In this document: in pieces, positions 1 to 11,189 of the stretch
How the letters are laid out: every line of letters begins with the position of its first letter
How positions within the stretch are numbered: position 1 is the first letter of the stretch
Assembly (NCBI GenBank): GCA_036172665.1
Contig: CM069873.1
Coordinates: forward strand, 40,828,001 to 40,892,000
Reading direction: 5' to 3'
Length of the DNA stretch: 64,000 nt
From: Prosopocoilus inquinatus
Taxonomy: Eukaryota > Arthropoda > Insecta > Coleoptera > Lucanidae
Translations under genes and position numbers: made by a program
Notes under the pieces: generated by a model
Databases searched by the model: none
Told to the model about the DNA's origin: nothing
Seen by the model: only the letters and a program-made list of their open reading frames with translations

Positions 1-1
1 G

Positions 2-169
2 GAACAAGGTTTTCGAGCAAGAGGCATAATTGGTAATCACGTAGATTATGCTAATGCTCGTCGTACCCTTTTGTTGGCATGTATTGGCTCGAAACCGTTG
101 AAAATAGTCAGGAATCATTTTCGCCCTAATGACATAAATAATCAAACTTATAGTAACGTTAAATTATAG
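2..169 (+). pseudogene. LTR-retrotransposon gag-like relic
   Basis: One open frame enters from the left window edge and stops at the TAG at 167-169, giving about 55 residues. It contains ARRTLLLACIGS followed by LKIVRNHFRP and ends in NQTYSNVKL. This resembles the region of insect gypsy-type gag-like proteins where a helix around 'LLxxIGxxxYKxLRNxxxP' precedes 'KTYxEL'. No protease or reverse transcriptase follows, so it is a truncated fragment. Family assignment rests on pattern memory only. Confidence 0.4.
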
Positions 170-179
170 AGCTTTGTGA

Positions 180-350
180 GTCCTTTGTTCGTCACATTTA
201 TTTCGAATTACAGAAATTTTCGAGTTAGAGAAATTCGAAATGAAGAGCGAAAATCAATGCGAAACGCTAGGCAACTGCAGGGGACAGCAAGCGACTTCGA
301 GTTATAGAAAAATTCGAGATATAGGACTTCGAGTTAAGGAGCTTTGACTG
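180..350. mobile_element. pogo/Tigger-like transposon end
   Basis: The segment is a run of 'ttcgagtta'-type units (TTCGAGTTAGAG, TTCGAGTTATAG, TTCGAGTTAAGG) and ends in AGCTTTGACTG directly before a TA dinucleotide at 351-352. Read on the minus strand it starts CAGTCAAAGCTCCTTAACTCGA, the usual look of pogo/Tigger termini with TA target sites. Only one end is recognised here; no transposase was found. Confidence 0.45.
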
Positions 351-2985
351 TATTTTAAAACTGACTAATTAAAAACTTTCTGCAGTCTGTGTACGATTGT
401 TTCTGAGTTGCACAAATTTCTATGTAAAAATGTGAATGCAGGCGCTATCTAGCGTCACAGTAGCGAATTAAAGCAGTGTATGTACAGCAGCCGAAAGGAA
501 CACACGCCTTTTTTATTTCTCTACCCTAAGACCTGTTTACAACACTCAGAAGGTGAAGAATTACACTACAGTCTGCAAATCGTTGCAATCGTCTTTTGTT
601 TTTTCTGCTTTTGTATTATGATTGTGATTTGTTTTTCTTTGTGTGCTCTTTTTCGTAAATTTCGAATTACTGTTATGTTTTGTGAATGTGAATATGTAAT
701 GATTCTTTTAATGTACTAATTGCCGTTAGGAATTCTTACTTCACTTTATCTCGACTGTTAAAAAGTTCTACATGTTTTTTTTATTTTCAATCGTTCACCA
801 TTTTTCATAAATTAAATAATTATAATTTTATTTAGAAAGTTTAATCTTTCCCGTTTTTATTAAGTTTCTCGAGTATCAGAAAGTTTTTCACTTTTTTCTT
901 GTTTCTGATTGTGTACCTTTTTATTTTCTTTTCTTTCTCGCAAATCTCGCAAACTCTTTAGATTGTCTCTTTTTTTCTTTTTTTTCCATTTTTTAATCCA
1001 TCAATTTCATTTTGAATGTTTCCTATTAATTGCCATCTTGAGAATTTTTAAAGCGGCACTTTTTAGTTTTATCGCTCACGATTAAATGTAAAAGGAAGAG
1101 AAATTTTATCATTCTTCTCAGAATCCAAAATCCACTCCAAGTATACACTCGAGTCTGAAGATGAAATTCTACATAATACCAACTACTAAAATAATTTTAC
1201 AGAGCTGCAGCATGATAAGTGCCATCCAATGACGACGTCAAACATGTGATTATGATTTCTACTAATAAATAATTTTCACACTAAGTACAAACTAAGACAA
1301 ACGTGCATATTTTTTTGGTATTTCCTGACTTTTTTAATACAGCTGATGTGTATCGGGCAGATTATGTTCAGCGCCACCGTTGTCATGTTTATGTTACCAT
1401 CCAAATAAACAGCCTTTTTTAAAATTTCTTCTCATGGTTGGCTGTGAATTGTTAATTGTTAACCAGCCTTGCTTGAAATTGGCATATATGATAACTTATT
1501 TTTCTTTTTGAAAGAAATGTAAAGTTCAGAAAAGTTTCTTTACCAAATTTCATTCAAAATTCCACTTCTTGGAGTTTTTGTACGGACATTATCGGATAAG
1601 GGTGTACCTAAATGAAGTTTTTTTTTTTTTAATATTTTGTAACAAGTACAGACAGATCGGTGTACTTGCTGGGACAAAAGGCCGAGCTTTGGTATAATAA
1701 ATACAAGGCAAGTCATTGCGCAGGCGTGACGTTATGTTGAGAACATCGATCACTCCAGTTTGAGATAGCCGAGACCGTATAAATTTTTAAGTATACTTTC
1801 CCCTCCATCAAAATCACAACCTTCCGATGTCGCTTTAAAAATTTAATTTATTTAGGAAAGCGCGGGATATTTGAATTGATAAGTTTAAGAAAACGCGGGA
1901 TATTCGAATTCATTGTAAAATAGTTAATAGTTAATAAAAAACCTATGATTTTTTATTCGTTTTACTATAATTATCCAAAATGCAAGTACAATGTTAAATA
2001 ATGTAAGAATATTTTCACAAAAATTGCATTCTTAGAAAAAGTAATCGATGATTAGCTTAAATCGCTATTTCTGGTAGTCACAAATGTCAAAATGTAGGTA
2101 TGTCGCAAACTCGATTAATTTTTCACAATACTTCAACGCCTCTGTTTCGCCAAAAGTTGCATAAAAACTGTAAAAATTTTCATATTTTCTAAAATTATGT
2201 TATGTTTAGTTAAAAGTGAATGTTCTACTAATATTGAATAACTCTCAGTCTTTTTTTGATATAATATTTATGCTGCTCTAACCTTTTTTTAAAATTTTGG
2301 CTAGTTTCACCCTGACCCATACTTTAAAGTGATACAAATTTTCCTATATAGTCGGACGGGGGTGGTTGAGAATAAATGCGACCGCTATTTTCGAAATGGG
2401 GTTTGTAAATCCTCTCTGGTTTTACTCTTAGCGCGACGTCAATGCCCGAAATTGTCATTTTCGTTTGCTAATTGTCTCACCTTGAGATTGTTCTACCATG
2501 CGGCTGCCCTTTTTACATAAAATAGGACTTGTCTATCGAAAACCTTAACCAAGGATGAGAAATAAATTTGTCATAAGAAATTTAAAGGTTCAGATATTTT
2601 TCAGAAAACTCATGGAAGCAGTCCTGAATAGAGTACTGGCAACTTGCCTTCAATTTACGGCCATTTTATGATCTTGCAAGAAAACCATTTCAGGTCGTTT
2701 TATCAGTTTAGAAGTGACATTTCTTACGTGTTTCATACGTCAGATTGATAAAAGCTAACTAACGATTAACCACGAGAAGAAATTAAAAAAAAGGCACGTT
2801 AATTCAAATCATGCGCATACGCTTTGTGCGTGGCATATTTAAAATAAGTTTCAGGAAATTTCCGAATGCTACGCAATATTTCAATGAAATGTAATTTATG
2901 TAAAATATTTAACTTGAAATGTTTCGGCTTTACAGCACTAGTTTAAACCTAACTTTGAACAAAAGTCAGAATGAAGTTTCATGGC
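351..2985. other. No gene recognised; AT-rich repetitive DNA
   Basis: No exon with family similarity was found on either strand. A short direct duplication around the motif GCGGGATATT occurs at about 1861 and 1895. Open frames here are short and rich in F, L, I and C, as expected of AT-rich non-coding DNA. Confidence 0.5.
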
Positions 2986-2998
2986 ATAGTCTTATTTA

Positions 2999-3775
2999 GA
3001 CAATAATAGCGATTTTACTTTACGACTTGTCCAATTTATTCGCAATTGCGATGTAATAGTCGTAATAGTGAACAGATAAAACAGCGACATCCTACGATCA
3101 CTTTTTGACCTGACATTCCAGTAGGATAAACAAATTGAAGCGGATTTGCTCCTAATAAGTCCCCCATGCAAGGCGGCCATGCTTTCTGTCAAGGCATAAT
3201 GAAAGTTTAAAAAAAAATTCAATTTGTTTATCCTACTGCAATGTCAGGTCAAAAAGCGATCGTAGTATGTCGCTGTTTTATCTGTTCACTATTACATCGC
3301 AATTGCGAATAAATTGAATAAGTCGTTTTGGTCTGCAGTGGGAATGTCGAGCTACGTCTCTGCCCCAAACAGGGCTGAAACAGCTGTACTTAGGCTGCTC
3401 GAGGTTTTCACTGCAATCAAAAACGATTTGCAACAAAATTTTTTAAAACTTTCATTATGCCTTGACAGCAAGCATGGCCGTCTTGCATAGGGGACTTATT
3501 AGGAGCAAATCCGCTTCAATTTGTCTATCCTATTGCAATGTCAGGTCAAAAAGAAATCGTAGGATGTCGCTGTTTTATCTGTTCATCACTATTACATCGC
3601 AATTGCGAATAAATTGGACAAGTCGTTTTTGGTCTGCAGTGGGAAAGTCGAGCTACGTCTCTACTGATGAAGCCCCAAACAGGGCTGAAACAGCTGCACA
3701 AAGGCTGCTCGAGGTTTTCACTGCAATCAAAAACGATTTGCAACAATTTTTTTTAATAATTCCATGGTTAATAGA
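2999..3775. repeat. Repeat C: tandem plus inverted copies
   Basis: From 3222 to about 3765 there are almost two direct copies of a unit of about 295 bp: the marker CTGCAATGTCAGGTC and its one-base variant CTATTGCAATGTCAGG recur about 295 bp apart, as do GGTCTGCAGTGGGAA and GGGCTGAAACAGCTG. The segment at about 3013-3221 is the same unit in reverse orientation, so 3013-3137 can pair with 3222-3335. Shorter relatives lie at 44426-44580 and 52637-52766, each between exact direct repeats. No long ORF is shared by the copies, so I read this as a non-coding mobile repeat. Confidence 0.8.
3636..3724 (+). other. Hammerhead-like structured RNA segment in repeat C
   Basis: Visible by eye: an outer stem GCAGTGGGAA with TTTTCACTGC (3636-3645 and 3715-3724, two G-U pairs), then TCGAGC with GCTCGA, then CTGATGA at 3664-3670, a 5-bp hairpin AGCCC/GGGCT, then GAAA at 3687-3690 and a CAGC/GCTG hairpin followed by CTC. 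This is the order of hammerhead core elements. Flaws: the pair next to the core is A-U rather than G-C, there is an extra C before the UC of the would-be cleavage site, and the stem nearest the core is weak. The upstream copy at 3335-3414 lacks the CTGATGA part. Activity is doubtful; it may be a decayed motif. Confidence 0.3.
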
Positions 3776-4097
3776 TAAATTATTACCTTTTTCATAAAAT
3801 GAAGTTAATTCCTCGGGTAACCGTTTTCTTTTAGGCCACTCAGTCGCCATAAAATTCAAAACTTTCGATAATTTTGAATCCGTTCCAGTTTTCATTTTAA
3901 GTTCTTTGCTATCTACAGGTAAATCCTCTAATTTTTGATGGTGAAGATGACGTAAATCTTATACGTGGCTATACCTTTGGGTGTGCCGTACAAATTTCAT
4001 AGTTTTTACAAAATCACCCGTTATATGAAAAATCATTTATAATGTTCAACGAAGAATAATTTAAGAAAACTGTGTCTAATTAATATTATGCTCTCGG

Positions 4098-5318
4098 GGC
4101 CGTTTTCATAATCAGACTTTAACTTTAGGTGCTTTCTTTCACTCACAAAAACTTGGTCCAAACGCGTTTAGATTCAAAGGAGCATATTGCATCATGTAAA
4201 GGCAAACGTTCTTTTGCAAACGGATTAATCCCCACTCTCCTTGAAAATTCAGTCCCAATCGATAATCCCCTTTCCCTTCCAAATCAAACTGTTTTTATAT
4301 TTCGTTTGGATTGAATTGCAGTTGTTTACAGGTCAACTTTCAATCAGTAGGGGTATTCAACGGATACAATCGATTCACAATTGATTTATGATTACATACA
4401 ATTTAGCGTTCAACGTGTATGAATCGATTCAACATTGATTGTTAAATTTTTAATCGTAAAAATTTTACGATGCAATGCGATGCGATTAAATATGGCGTCG
4501 AAGTGTCATTTGCTGTTAAATATAAGAAGTGGTGAGTTTTGTGTGTTAGTTGTTTATTTCAGAATTAAGTAAAAGTAAAAAGAGACTCACGCTCCTTAAA
4601 AAAAAATGGATCTCAGGAATTTGGAATTAAAAAAGAAATACGCAAGACATCTTCGATGACGTGTTACCGCTTCCTGGTGCAATGCCCAGAAGACATGAGC
4701 CGCATTAGATTAATGAATAAATTGTGAAATTATACCTTGTGCAAAAGACTATATTTGGACCTTATAAAGAAATATATCATTCACAAGTGTTATTGTGCTA
4801 TTATTCCAGTTTTATGGGATCCCTCACCGTGTAATGCTTCTTTTAGACATGCGCAGTGCCGCAGAAAGCGGTATCAGTTCATTGGTGGAAACAGAAATAG
4901 CAATCATAGAGAAATCGAAACCGGAATCAGCAATGTCGGGGATAAATAAGGCGTTATTAAATTTCAATTTATTGTTACTTTTGCTGGTTAGAGGATATAG
5001 GTCACCTGTCACGACAAATCACTGACGTTTGAATTAATCGATTTTTTTGTTGAATGGTGTGTTTATGAAACGATTTAAATCGATTCGATCCGATTATAAT
5101 TAATCGATTTGTTTATTGAATGCCCCTATTAATTCAAATCTGAAGTGTTTTATTGCAACTACGGAATCCAGATTCAAACTATTCAAAAACCAGATTCAAA
5201 CTTTTAAGCAAACGAAAGCAGCTTTTAAAATTACTTTAACCTAAACAAATACTTCTGTTTCCCTATTCTTAAAATGATTAAATTAAAGTTTCCTTAAAGT
5301 CTGATTATGAAAACGGCC
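4098..5318. mobile_element. Inverted-repeat DNA element (outer)
   Basis: The left end GGCCGTTTTCATAATCAGAC (4098) is matched exactly by the reverse complement of the right end, which finishes ...GAAAACGGCC at 5318; similarity continues through CTTTAA. Total length is about 1.2 kb. No clear target duplication could be assigned (flanks CGG and AAC). No transposase was recognised, so it is non-autonomous. A second element sits inside. Confidence 0.7.
4350..5126. mobile_element. Inverted-repeat element nested in the outer one
   Basis: The left end GGGGTATTCAACGGATACAA after TA (4348-4349) matches the reverse complement of the right end ...TTATTGAATGCCCC before TA (5127-5128). Both ends then run into ATCGATT-rich subterminal repeats. 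About 777 bp, with apparent TA target sites. The inside holds only short interrupted frames. It must have inserted after the outer element. Confidence 0.65.
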
Positions 5319-5646
5319 AACAGAGAAATAATTTTCCTTTAAATTGTGATTTCCTCCAACACCAACAATGTTGCCAATGGAATTTTTAAAAGCGAAGACA
5401 TCAAAAGAAAATTAATCCCAGAATGTACAAATTAGAACAACAGGTTCATTTTTAGAAGAAAGCCAGTGCCCATTTTACTGTTGACTGGAAATGTTGGAAT
5501 AAAAATTATAAATCAGAATTATGGAAATGTAGGATAATCAAAAAACCAATAAAACACTTTGGTTGGCGGCATTGGTCTTGTAGGGAAACTGTTCAGTGTT
5601 TATGTTTATAGGTTATGTTTAATTTCCTTTTAAGGAGTCTGTAAAT
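5319..5646. other. Upstream region of the ZAD zinc-finger gene
   Basis: AT-rich DNA between the outer inverted-repeat element and the ATG at 5647. No coding signal. It presumably holds the promoter and 5' UTR, but no clear TATA box or initiator could be placed. Confidence 0.4.
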
Positions 5647-8600
5647 ATGAATAAAACAGATCAGACTGCAAAAATTTGTCGAGCTTGTTTACTTGAAAAT
5701 TCTGTAATGCAGTCGATATTTCAATGCTCATTAAAAGAGATGCTTATGGAATGCACTTCAATAAAGGTAACAAAAATGTTGAATCGGGAAGGTTTACACA
5801 ATCTATTTTCCACTTTGCAGATAGAAGCGAACGACGGCTTACCAGAATTAATATGCATTGCATGTCTTAAGCAATTAAACAAATCATACCTATTTAAAAA
5901 GCAGTGTGAAAAGAACGATTTTAGTTTAAGACAATCGCTCTTAAAAACAGAAGGAATGTGTAATAGTAATGAATACAATGATGATGAAGAATCATTTAAT
6001 TATGAAGTGATGGACAGTGAGAATTATTATGAGGCTGATCCAGAAAATGGGGATGGTGATGAGAAATTAAGTACTGATATTAACAATATTTATAACGATT
6101 TGGAACAAATTGATAAAGAAAGAAACAGTCTTGTAAATAATGAAACAGAAGAGGATGGTAAAGACAGAAATCAAAATAAACAAAACAAAGCGAACATAGT
6201 TAACACAAATAAAGGTACCTCAGGTAAAATTGTTTATTGAAATTTTTCTTAGGTTTAATTAGTACAGGTACTTAAAACCCATTTACAACAAATTAACGTA
6301 TTGAAACTAAATTAAGGAAATCAGAGTGTTAATTTATGTGTTCATGATAAAAGAATTTCTTGTTCTTCACATGAGCAAGGGCAGCAAGTGGTTAAAAACT
6401 GTTCAACTCAAAGATAAAAAGAGACTACACTTAGGGTGAATTCGAGTTAACGCTCAGGGAGCGCTCTGAGCAAAAGTGTGAGGGAGAACGACTGCGTTTT
6501 AGTACATGTAAGAGTGAAAAGAAAGAGCGCTCCAAGCGTCAACTCGAATTCGCCGTTAGTGCACTTGCCTTACTTACAAAAACCGACTACACTAAAATAG
6601 TTGTTGCTTGAAGCATACTTCAAAAGGAACTTTTGTCATTTTGACGTTAATGTCATTTTGACAAACCACGTAAAAAATGCTACTCTTAAATACAATTCAT
6701 AAGGCGATAATTCAAAATCAAGAAGAAAATGAGCTTTTGAGCAATTCCAGGTATTCCAACTAAATCAATAATTAGTCCTGTGCTGTGCGCGAATGAAATA
6801 AATGAGAATTTATAGGTTGGTAAACAGGTGACATTCTCAAAATAAACGTTACACAACTAAAAGTTTTGAAAATGTCTGTTTCACTTCAGTGTTTTTATGA
6901 TTACGATGGTACATTTCTATACAATGCTTCCGGCATTTACTAAGTGATTAATTTTGTTACATTAATTTGGTGTGAACAGACTTTAAATACTTGTTTGGGC
7001 ATTGCCGCATGGTTACGCATTGCAAAGACCAATGAATAGTCTGCATTCATTGTTGATACAATTCGAGGACTAATGAATAGTGTACAATCATCATTTCGTA
7101 GCCATGGGAAAGAATAGTAATCGATCCACTGGCCTTTTCTTCCTCTATTTCTAAATCGGAGATTCCTAACCTTTTTTAAGCATAGATCCGTTAAAAGAAA
7201 AGAAAGTTTTTATTGACCTCCCTGCCTTCCTTACTTTAAACTTAGTTATTACTACAACCACAATAGGAAGAAACCTGAAATTAATTACTTAATAAGAAAA
7301 GAAATCATTATTCTACTTATTTATAATGAACAGTATTGTCCAGTTCAGATCCTCTAGTTAGAGTCTGGCAGTCAGCCATCTTTCAGCAAAAAAAGTTCCG
7401 TCAGTGTCAAATGGACAATACGTGACAATACTTTCTAACCTTGCTTACTCTTTGTCAAATTTCGACGAAAAAAGTCCCGTTAGTGTCAAATTGACAATAC
7501 TTTCTAAACTTGCTTGCTCATTTTCAATGTCAAATTCCAATGTTGACGCAAACTGCACTTCAATTCTTTCTTATTTGAAGTAAATTTTGCTGAAATATGA
7601 CAGAATCAATTAAGATGAAAAAGGCATTGTATGGGCTATCCCAAAACTCTGGAAAAGTCCAAGAACGCCCCTTTAAGTTCATTTTATCAAGAAAATGTCT
7701 TAACAAAAGTTGTGTATTTTCAAATACACAGGTTATTCATTTAATAAGTTACAAACCTAACTTATTATTTTTTAAATGAAACACTATACTTTATTGGAGT
7801 TTCCGTTAGCTCTTGAAGAGACGATAAAAATGATATAATATTATATTTACTTACTTTTTAGTATTTACCGAATTATTGTTAATTTTATGTAAAAAATGTT
7901 TGATCGTCGGTCAAACTGTCAATTTTAATGATACGACAATCAACCTTAGACCAAAATATTTCTAAATCTCTCTACTTTTCCAATATTCCATATTTTTAAA
8001 AATCTAGCGAATGTCAACAACACTGATTCAGTTCGCATGTTTTATTATCATGCAAATAGGTAATTAGCTTCCAAAACGTGAACTTTTCAAAAACGTGAAC
8101 AACACTGTCCTTAATTAGTTCACGTTATTGTGACTATACTGTAAATAAAATAATATAAAATAGATCTCACTTAATAGAGTTATAGTCGACTCTAAAGACC
8201 TCTAGATAAATCCATTCTAGAACGTCTAATCTTCAAAAGGGTACATTATTTCCAAAAAGCAAGATTTCTTTAAACTCGCGAGACAAACTATTAAAAATCG
8301 GGACTGTCCCGCCAAAATCGGGATATATGATCACTTTATCAATTTCTCTTAATTCTTTTTCTAGACTTATTTCATTATTTTTATTTATCTCTTCCTAGAA
8401 AGCAAACTCATCGGAAGTTTTACAATACTTAAAAAATTAGCAAGAATCTACCCATATGTAAAAATGTTTTAATATTACTTTTATGAAGAGAAAGGCAAAA
8501 GATTACATCACAACAAAATCGTTTATTTATACTTTTAAGTCTAGATTTACTTATATTTAAATAAATTTATAAAGGTTTTTAATTTTGCAGATGGTGGTCT

Positions 8601-10121
8601 TCATACATTCATTCATTGTGATCAATGTGGAGAGATCGTGTATAATACTGACGAAGAAACACATTTAAAATTATTTCATCAATCTGATCGCCACATATGT
8701 TGCATTTGCAAAAAACAGTTTTCCGAAATTAAACATCTAAAGAGGCATATACGAGTGCATCGGTAAGAAAGCTGCATTTATTATCTTGTAATGAAGACGT
8801 AATTAATTTTATTTGAGAGCTATTTTACGTACAATGCCCTAGAGTATATAAAAGTCAGTAATTTTGATGGAAAACATTTTCATTGTAAAAAATTAAAATT
8901 ATATGCATATTGCATATTGTAAATTAAATCAATTTTAATATTATTTTTTAATAATTTTGTATAAGTTTGTATCGTAGCATACTTGATTATTTATGATAAA
9001 ATATGATTTGATGAAAAAATAAATGTTATCGTGAAAACTGAATTTACAGTAATCTCGTGGTTAAGAATAATAACAATTAGTCACTTTTATGTGTGTGGAA
9101 TGATTGAATGTTACCTGATCTATAATAGTTCATTAACAAAAACCCCTTTAATAACATCGGAAATTCTCTAATCTCTTTTTATGACAGTTTACAAATGATG
9201 TAAAACTTGCAGATTACAAAAAAGTCACATCTGCACAATTTGTGGAAAAGGATTTTATGGAAGCAACGACTTACTGATACACACTCGCATTCACACGGGA
9301 GAGAAACCAGTACGCTGTACTCATTGCAACAGGGCGTTTGCTGATCCCAGAGGTTTGAACAGTCACATGAAAACTCACACTGGCGAGAAGCCATACGAAT
9401 GTAAAACTTGTGGGAAGAAGTTCGCACACTCTTTCGTTTTATCCACGCACATGCGAACACACACTGCAGAAAGACCCTACGTTTGTGCTATCTGCGGAAA
9501 AACTTTCGTCTATGCTCACAATTTAGCCATTCACACACGCTCACACACCGGAGAGAGACCATATCCATGTCCAAAGTGTTCAAAAGCATTCAGTTGTAGT
9601 TCCACTTTAAATGCACACATGATGGTTCATACTGGAGAGAAAAGGTTGAAAATCTCGTTTCTTACAGAACATAATAACAATAAATAACAAATAAAATACC
9701 CGTAGGTTTGTGTGTAGTGTATGTGGGAAAAAAGTGGCACGTTCTGGTGACCTAGCAATCCATATGCGTATACACACTGGGGAGAGACCGTACTCTTGCA
9801 CTCTATGCTCGAAAAGCTACAGAATGTCCTGCCATTTGACTGCCCACATGAAATCGCACACAGGTGGTTATAATAGCGAGATTTAAATATTTAATACCCT
9901 ATTTAATTTCAGGAGAAAAAAATTATACATGCACGGTATGTAGTAAAGCATTTACCGATCGACGGATCCTAAAATCTCATCTTACGACACACACTGGAGA
10001 GAAACCCCACAAATGTAATATCTGTGGTCGATCGTTTGCTCACAACAGTTCGTTGTTTACCCATCGCAAAACACATCAAGAAAAAGATTCTAAAACTGAG
10101 ATTTCAAATTGTAATGAATAA
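5647..10121 (+). CDS. ZAD-domain C2H2 zinc-finger protein (5 exons)
   Basis: Exons: 5647-6223, 8591-8762, 9213-9644, 9706-9863, 9913-10121. All joins are GT-AG and the phases agree, giving 515 residues. The N-terminus is a ZAD (zinc-finger-associated) domain with metal-binding Cys11, Cys14, Cys70 and Cys73, used by arthropod zinc-finger proteins for dimerisation. A linker rich in Asp, Glu and Asn (about residues 105-190) follows. Then come 11 C2H2 fingers, most joined by TGEKPY/TGERPY-type linkers as in DNA-binding arrays; finger 8 spans the exon 3/4 junction. The first finger (CDQCGEIV...) is the least regular. Introns 3 and 4 are only 61 and 49 bp. AATAAA lies at 10138. The protein is expected to be a nuclear sequence-specific transcription factor; the target is unknown. 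The orthologue cannot be named from sequence alone. Confidence 0.9.
6434..6555. mobile_element. Harbinger-type MITE in ZAD gene intron 1
   Basis: A 122-bp element with inverted ends (GGGTGAATTCGAGTTAACGC on the left, the reverse complement of ...GCGTCAACTCGAATTCGCCG on the right; a few mismatches) is flanked on both sides by TTA (6431-6433 and 6556-6558). A TTA/TAA duplication is typical of PIF/Harbinger elements. It has no coding capacity. Confidence 0.75.
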
Positions 10122-10987
10122 GTAGTACATCTTTTAAAATAAAAAAAAATCAATAGGAAAGATACTTTGCTTTTGTTGATTTGTTCAATTACAGTGAAAT
10201 AATATGATTCTTTATTTAAAAAGTTTCAATTTCTGATTTCATGGGAATGAAATCATAAATTTATAAAAGTAGACAGTACCTGCTTACTACAATATGAATC
10301 ACTCATTATAATAATATTAACATTCTAGAAAATAAATAACTCTTTAAATTAATGACAGGAGAAAAATAGAAGTCTTTTGTATTATCAGCGGCTTCAACCA
10401 GGTAATGTGTTACGTGTAGCCCCTATATTATCCATAACGAACTTCACCAATTGCAAAACCACCGACACATTAAGAATCGACATTACTGTGAATATAACGA
10501 AGAAAACAATATCTGGAATCATTATTAAGGAAAGACGGAATGAAATCACCTGGTTTTAAGCTGCAAGATTAAATCAAAGGATACGTATCATAGCTCGTTC
10601 CCATTTTTCGACCATGTATAGCTCGGTAACCAATAAGTATCTCATGTACCAGTATTGAATGAACGTCCACAATGATTTAAACATTTCGCCTTTTTTAGTT
10701 GATCGACGACGTATTATTTATAATCAACAATACAATAAATCACGCCCTGTTGTTATCAATGAGAATGAATAAATTTAGGTTAGAAATGAAATGTCAACAT
10801 TCAACAGTGTCGCCAGCCTTTTGATTTAAGAAAAGAAATCTCTACAACAAATTAGGGAGAAATTCCCTTTTCGTTAATCTTTTTGGAAATGGTATTCAAT
10901 TTTGATATGGAACAGCTAATAAATAAAAAAGTCAGTTCTTACTGAAATTAGAAAAAATTCTTTCAATAAAAGAACAAATTTGACGAA
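10122..10987. other. Intergenic, no gene recognised
   Basis: Holds the 3' UTR and poly(A) signal (AATAAA, 10138) of the zinc-finger gene. Beyond that I see AT-rich DNA with no conserved coding pattern up to the start of the nested transposon block. Confidence 0.5.
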
Positions 10988-11189
10988 TTAGGCTCAATTC
11001 TCACACGGCAGCGCGTCGCGTCGCGTCATTTTGCTACCTCTAAGGCTAGGCGCAAATTGAGACGCGTTTGGCGCGTATGACGCGACCCGACCAGTGCAGC
11101 ATGACGCGAGCGCGCCGCACGTGTAATCTGATGATACGCAAATTGGGACACAGTTTCAGAGTTGTCCTCGAGCAGTGTCTAAGTGCGAA

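Noticed and set aside
480..719. 79-codon frame near the left edge
   Set aside because: Cys/Phe-rich low-complexity reading of T-rich DNA; no signal peptide plus domain logic and no homology pattern.
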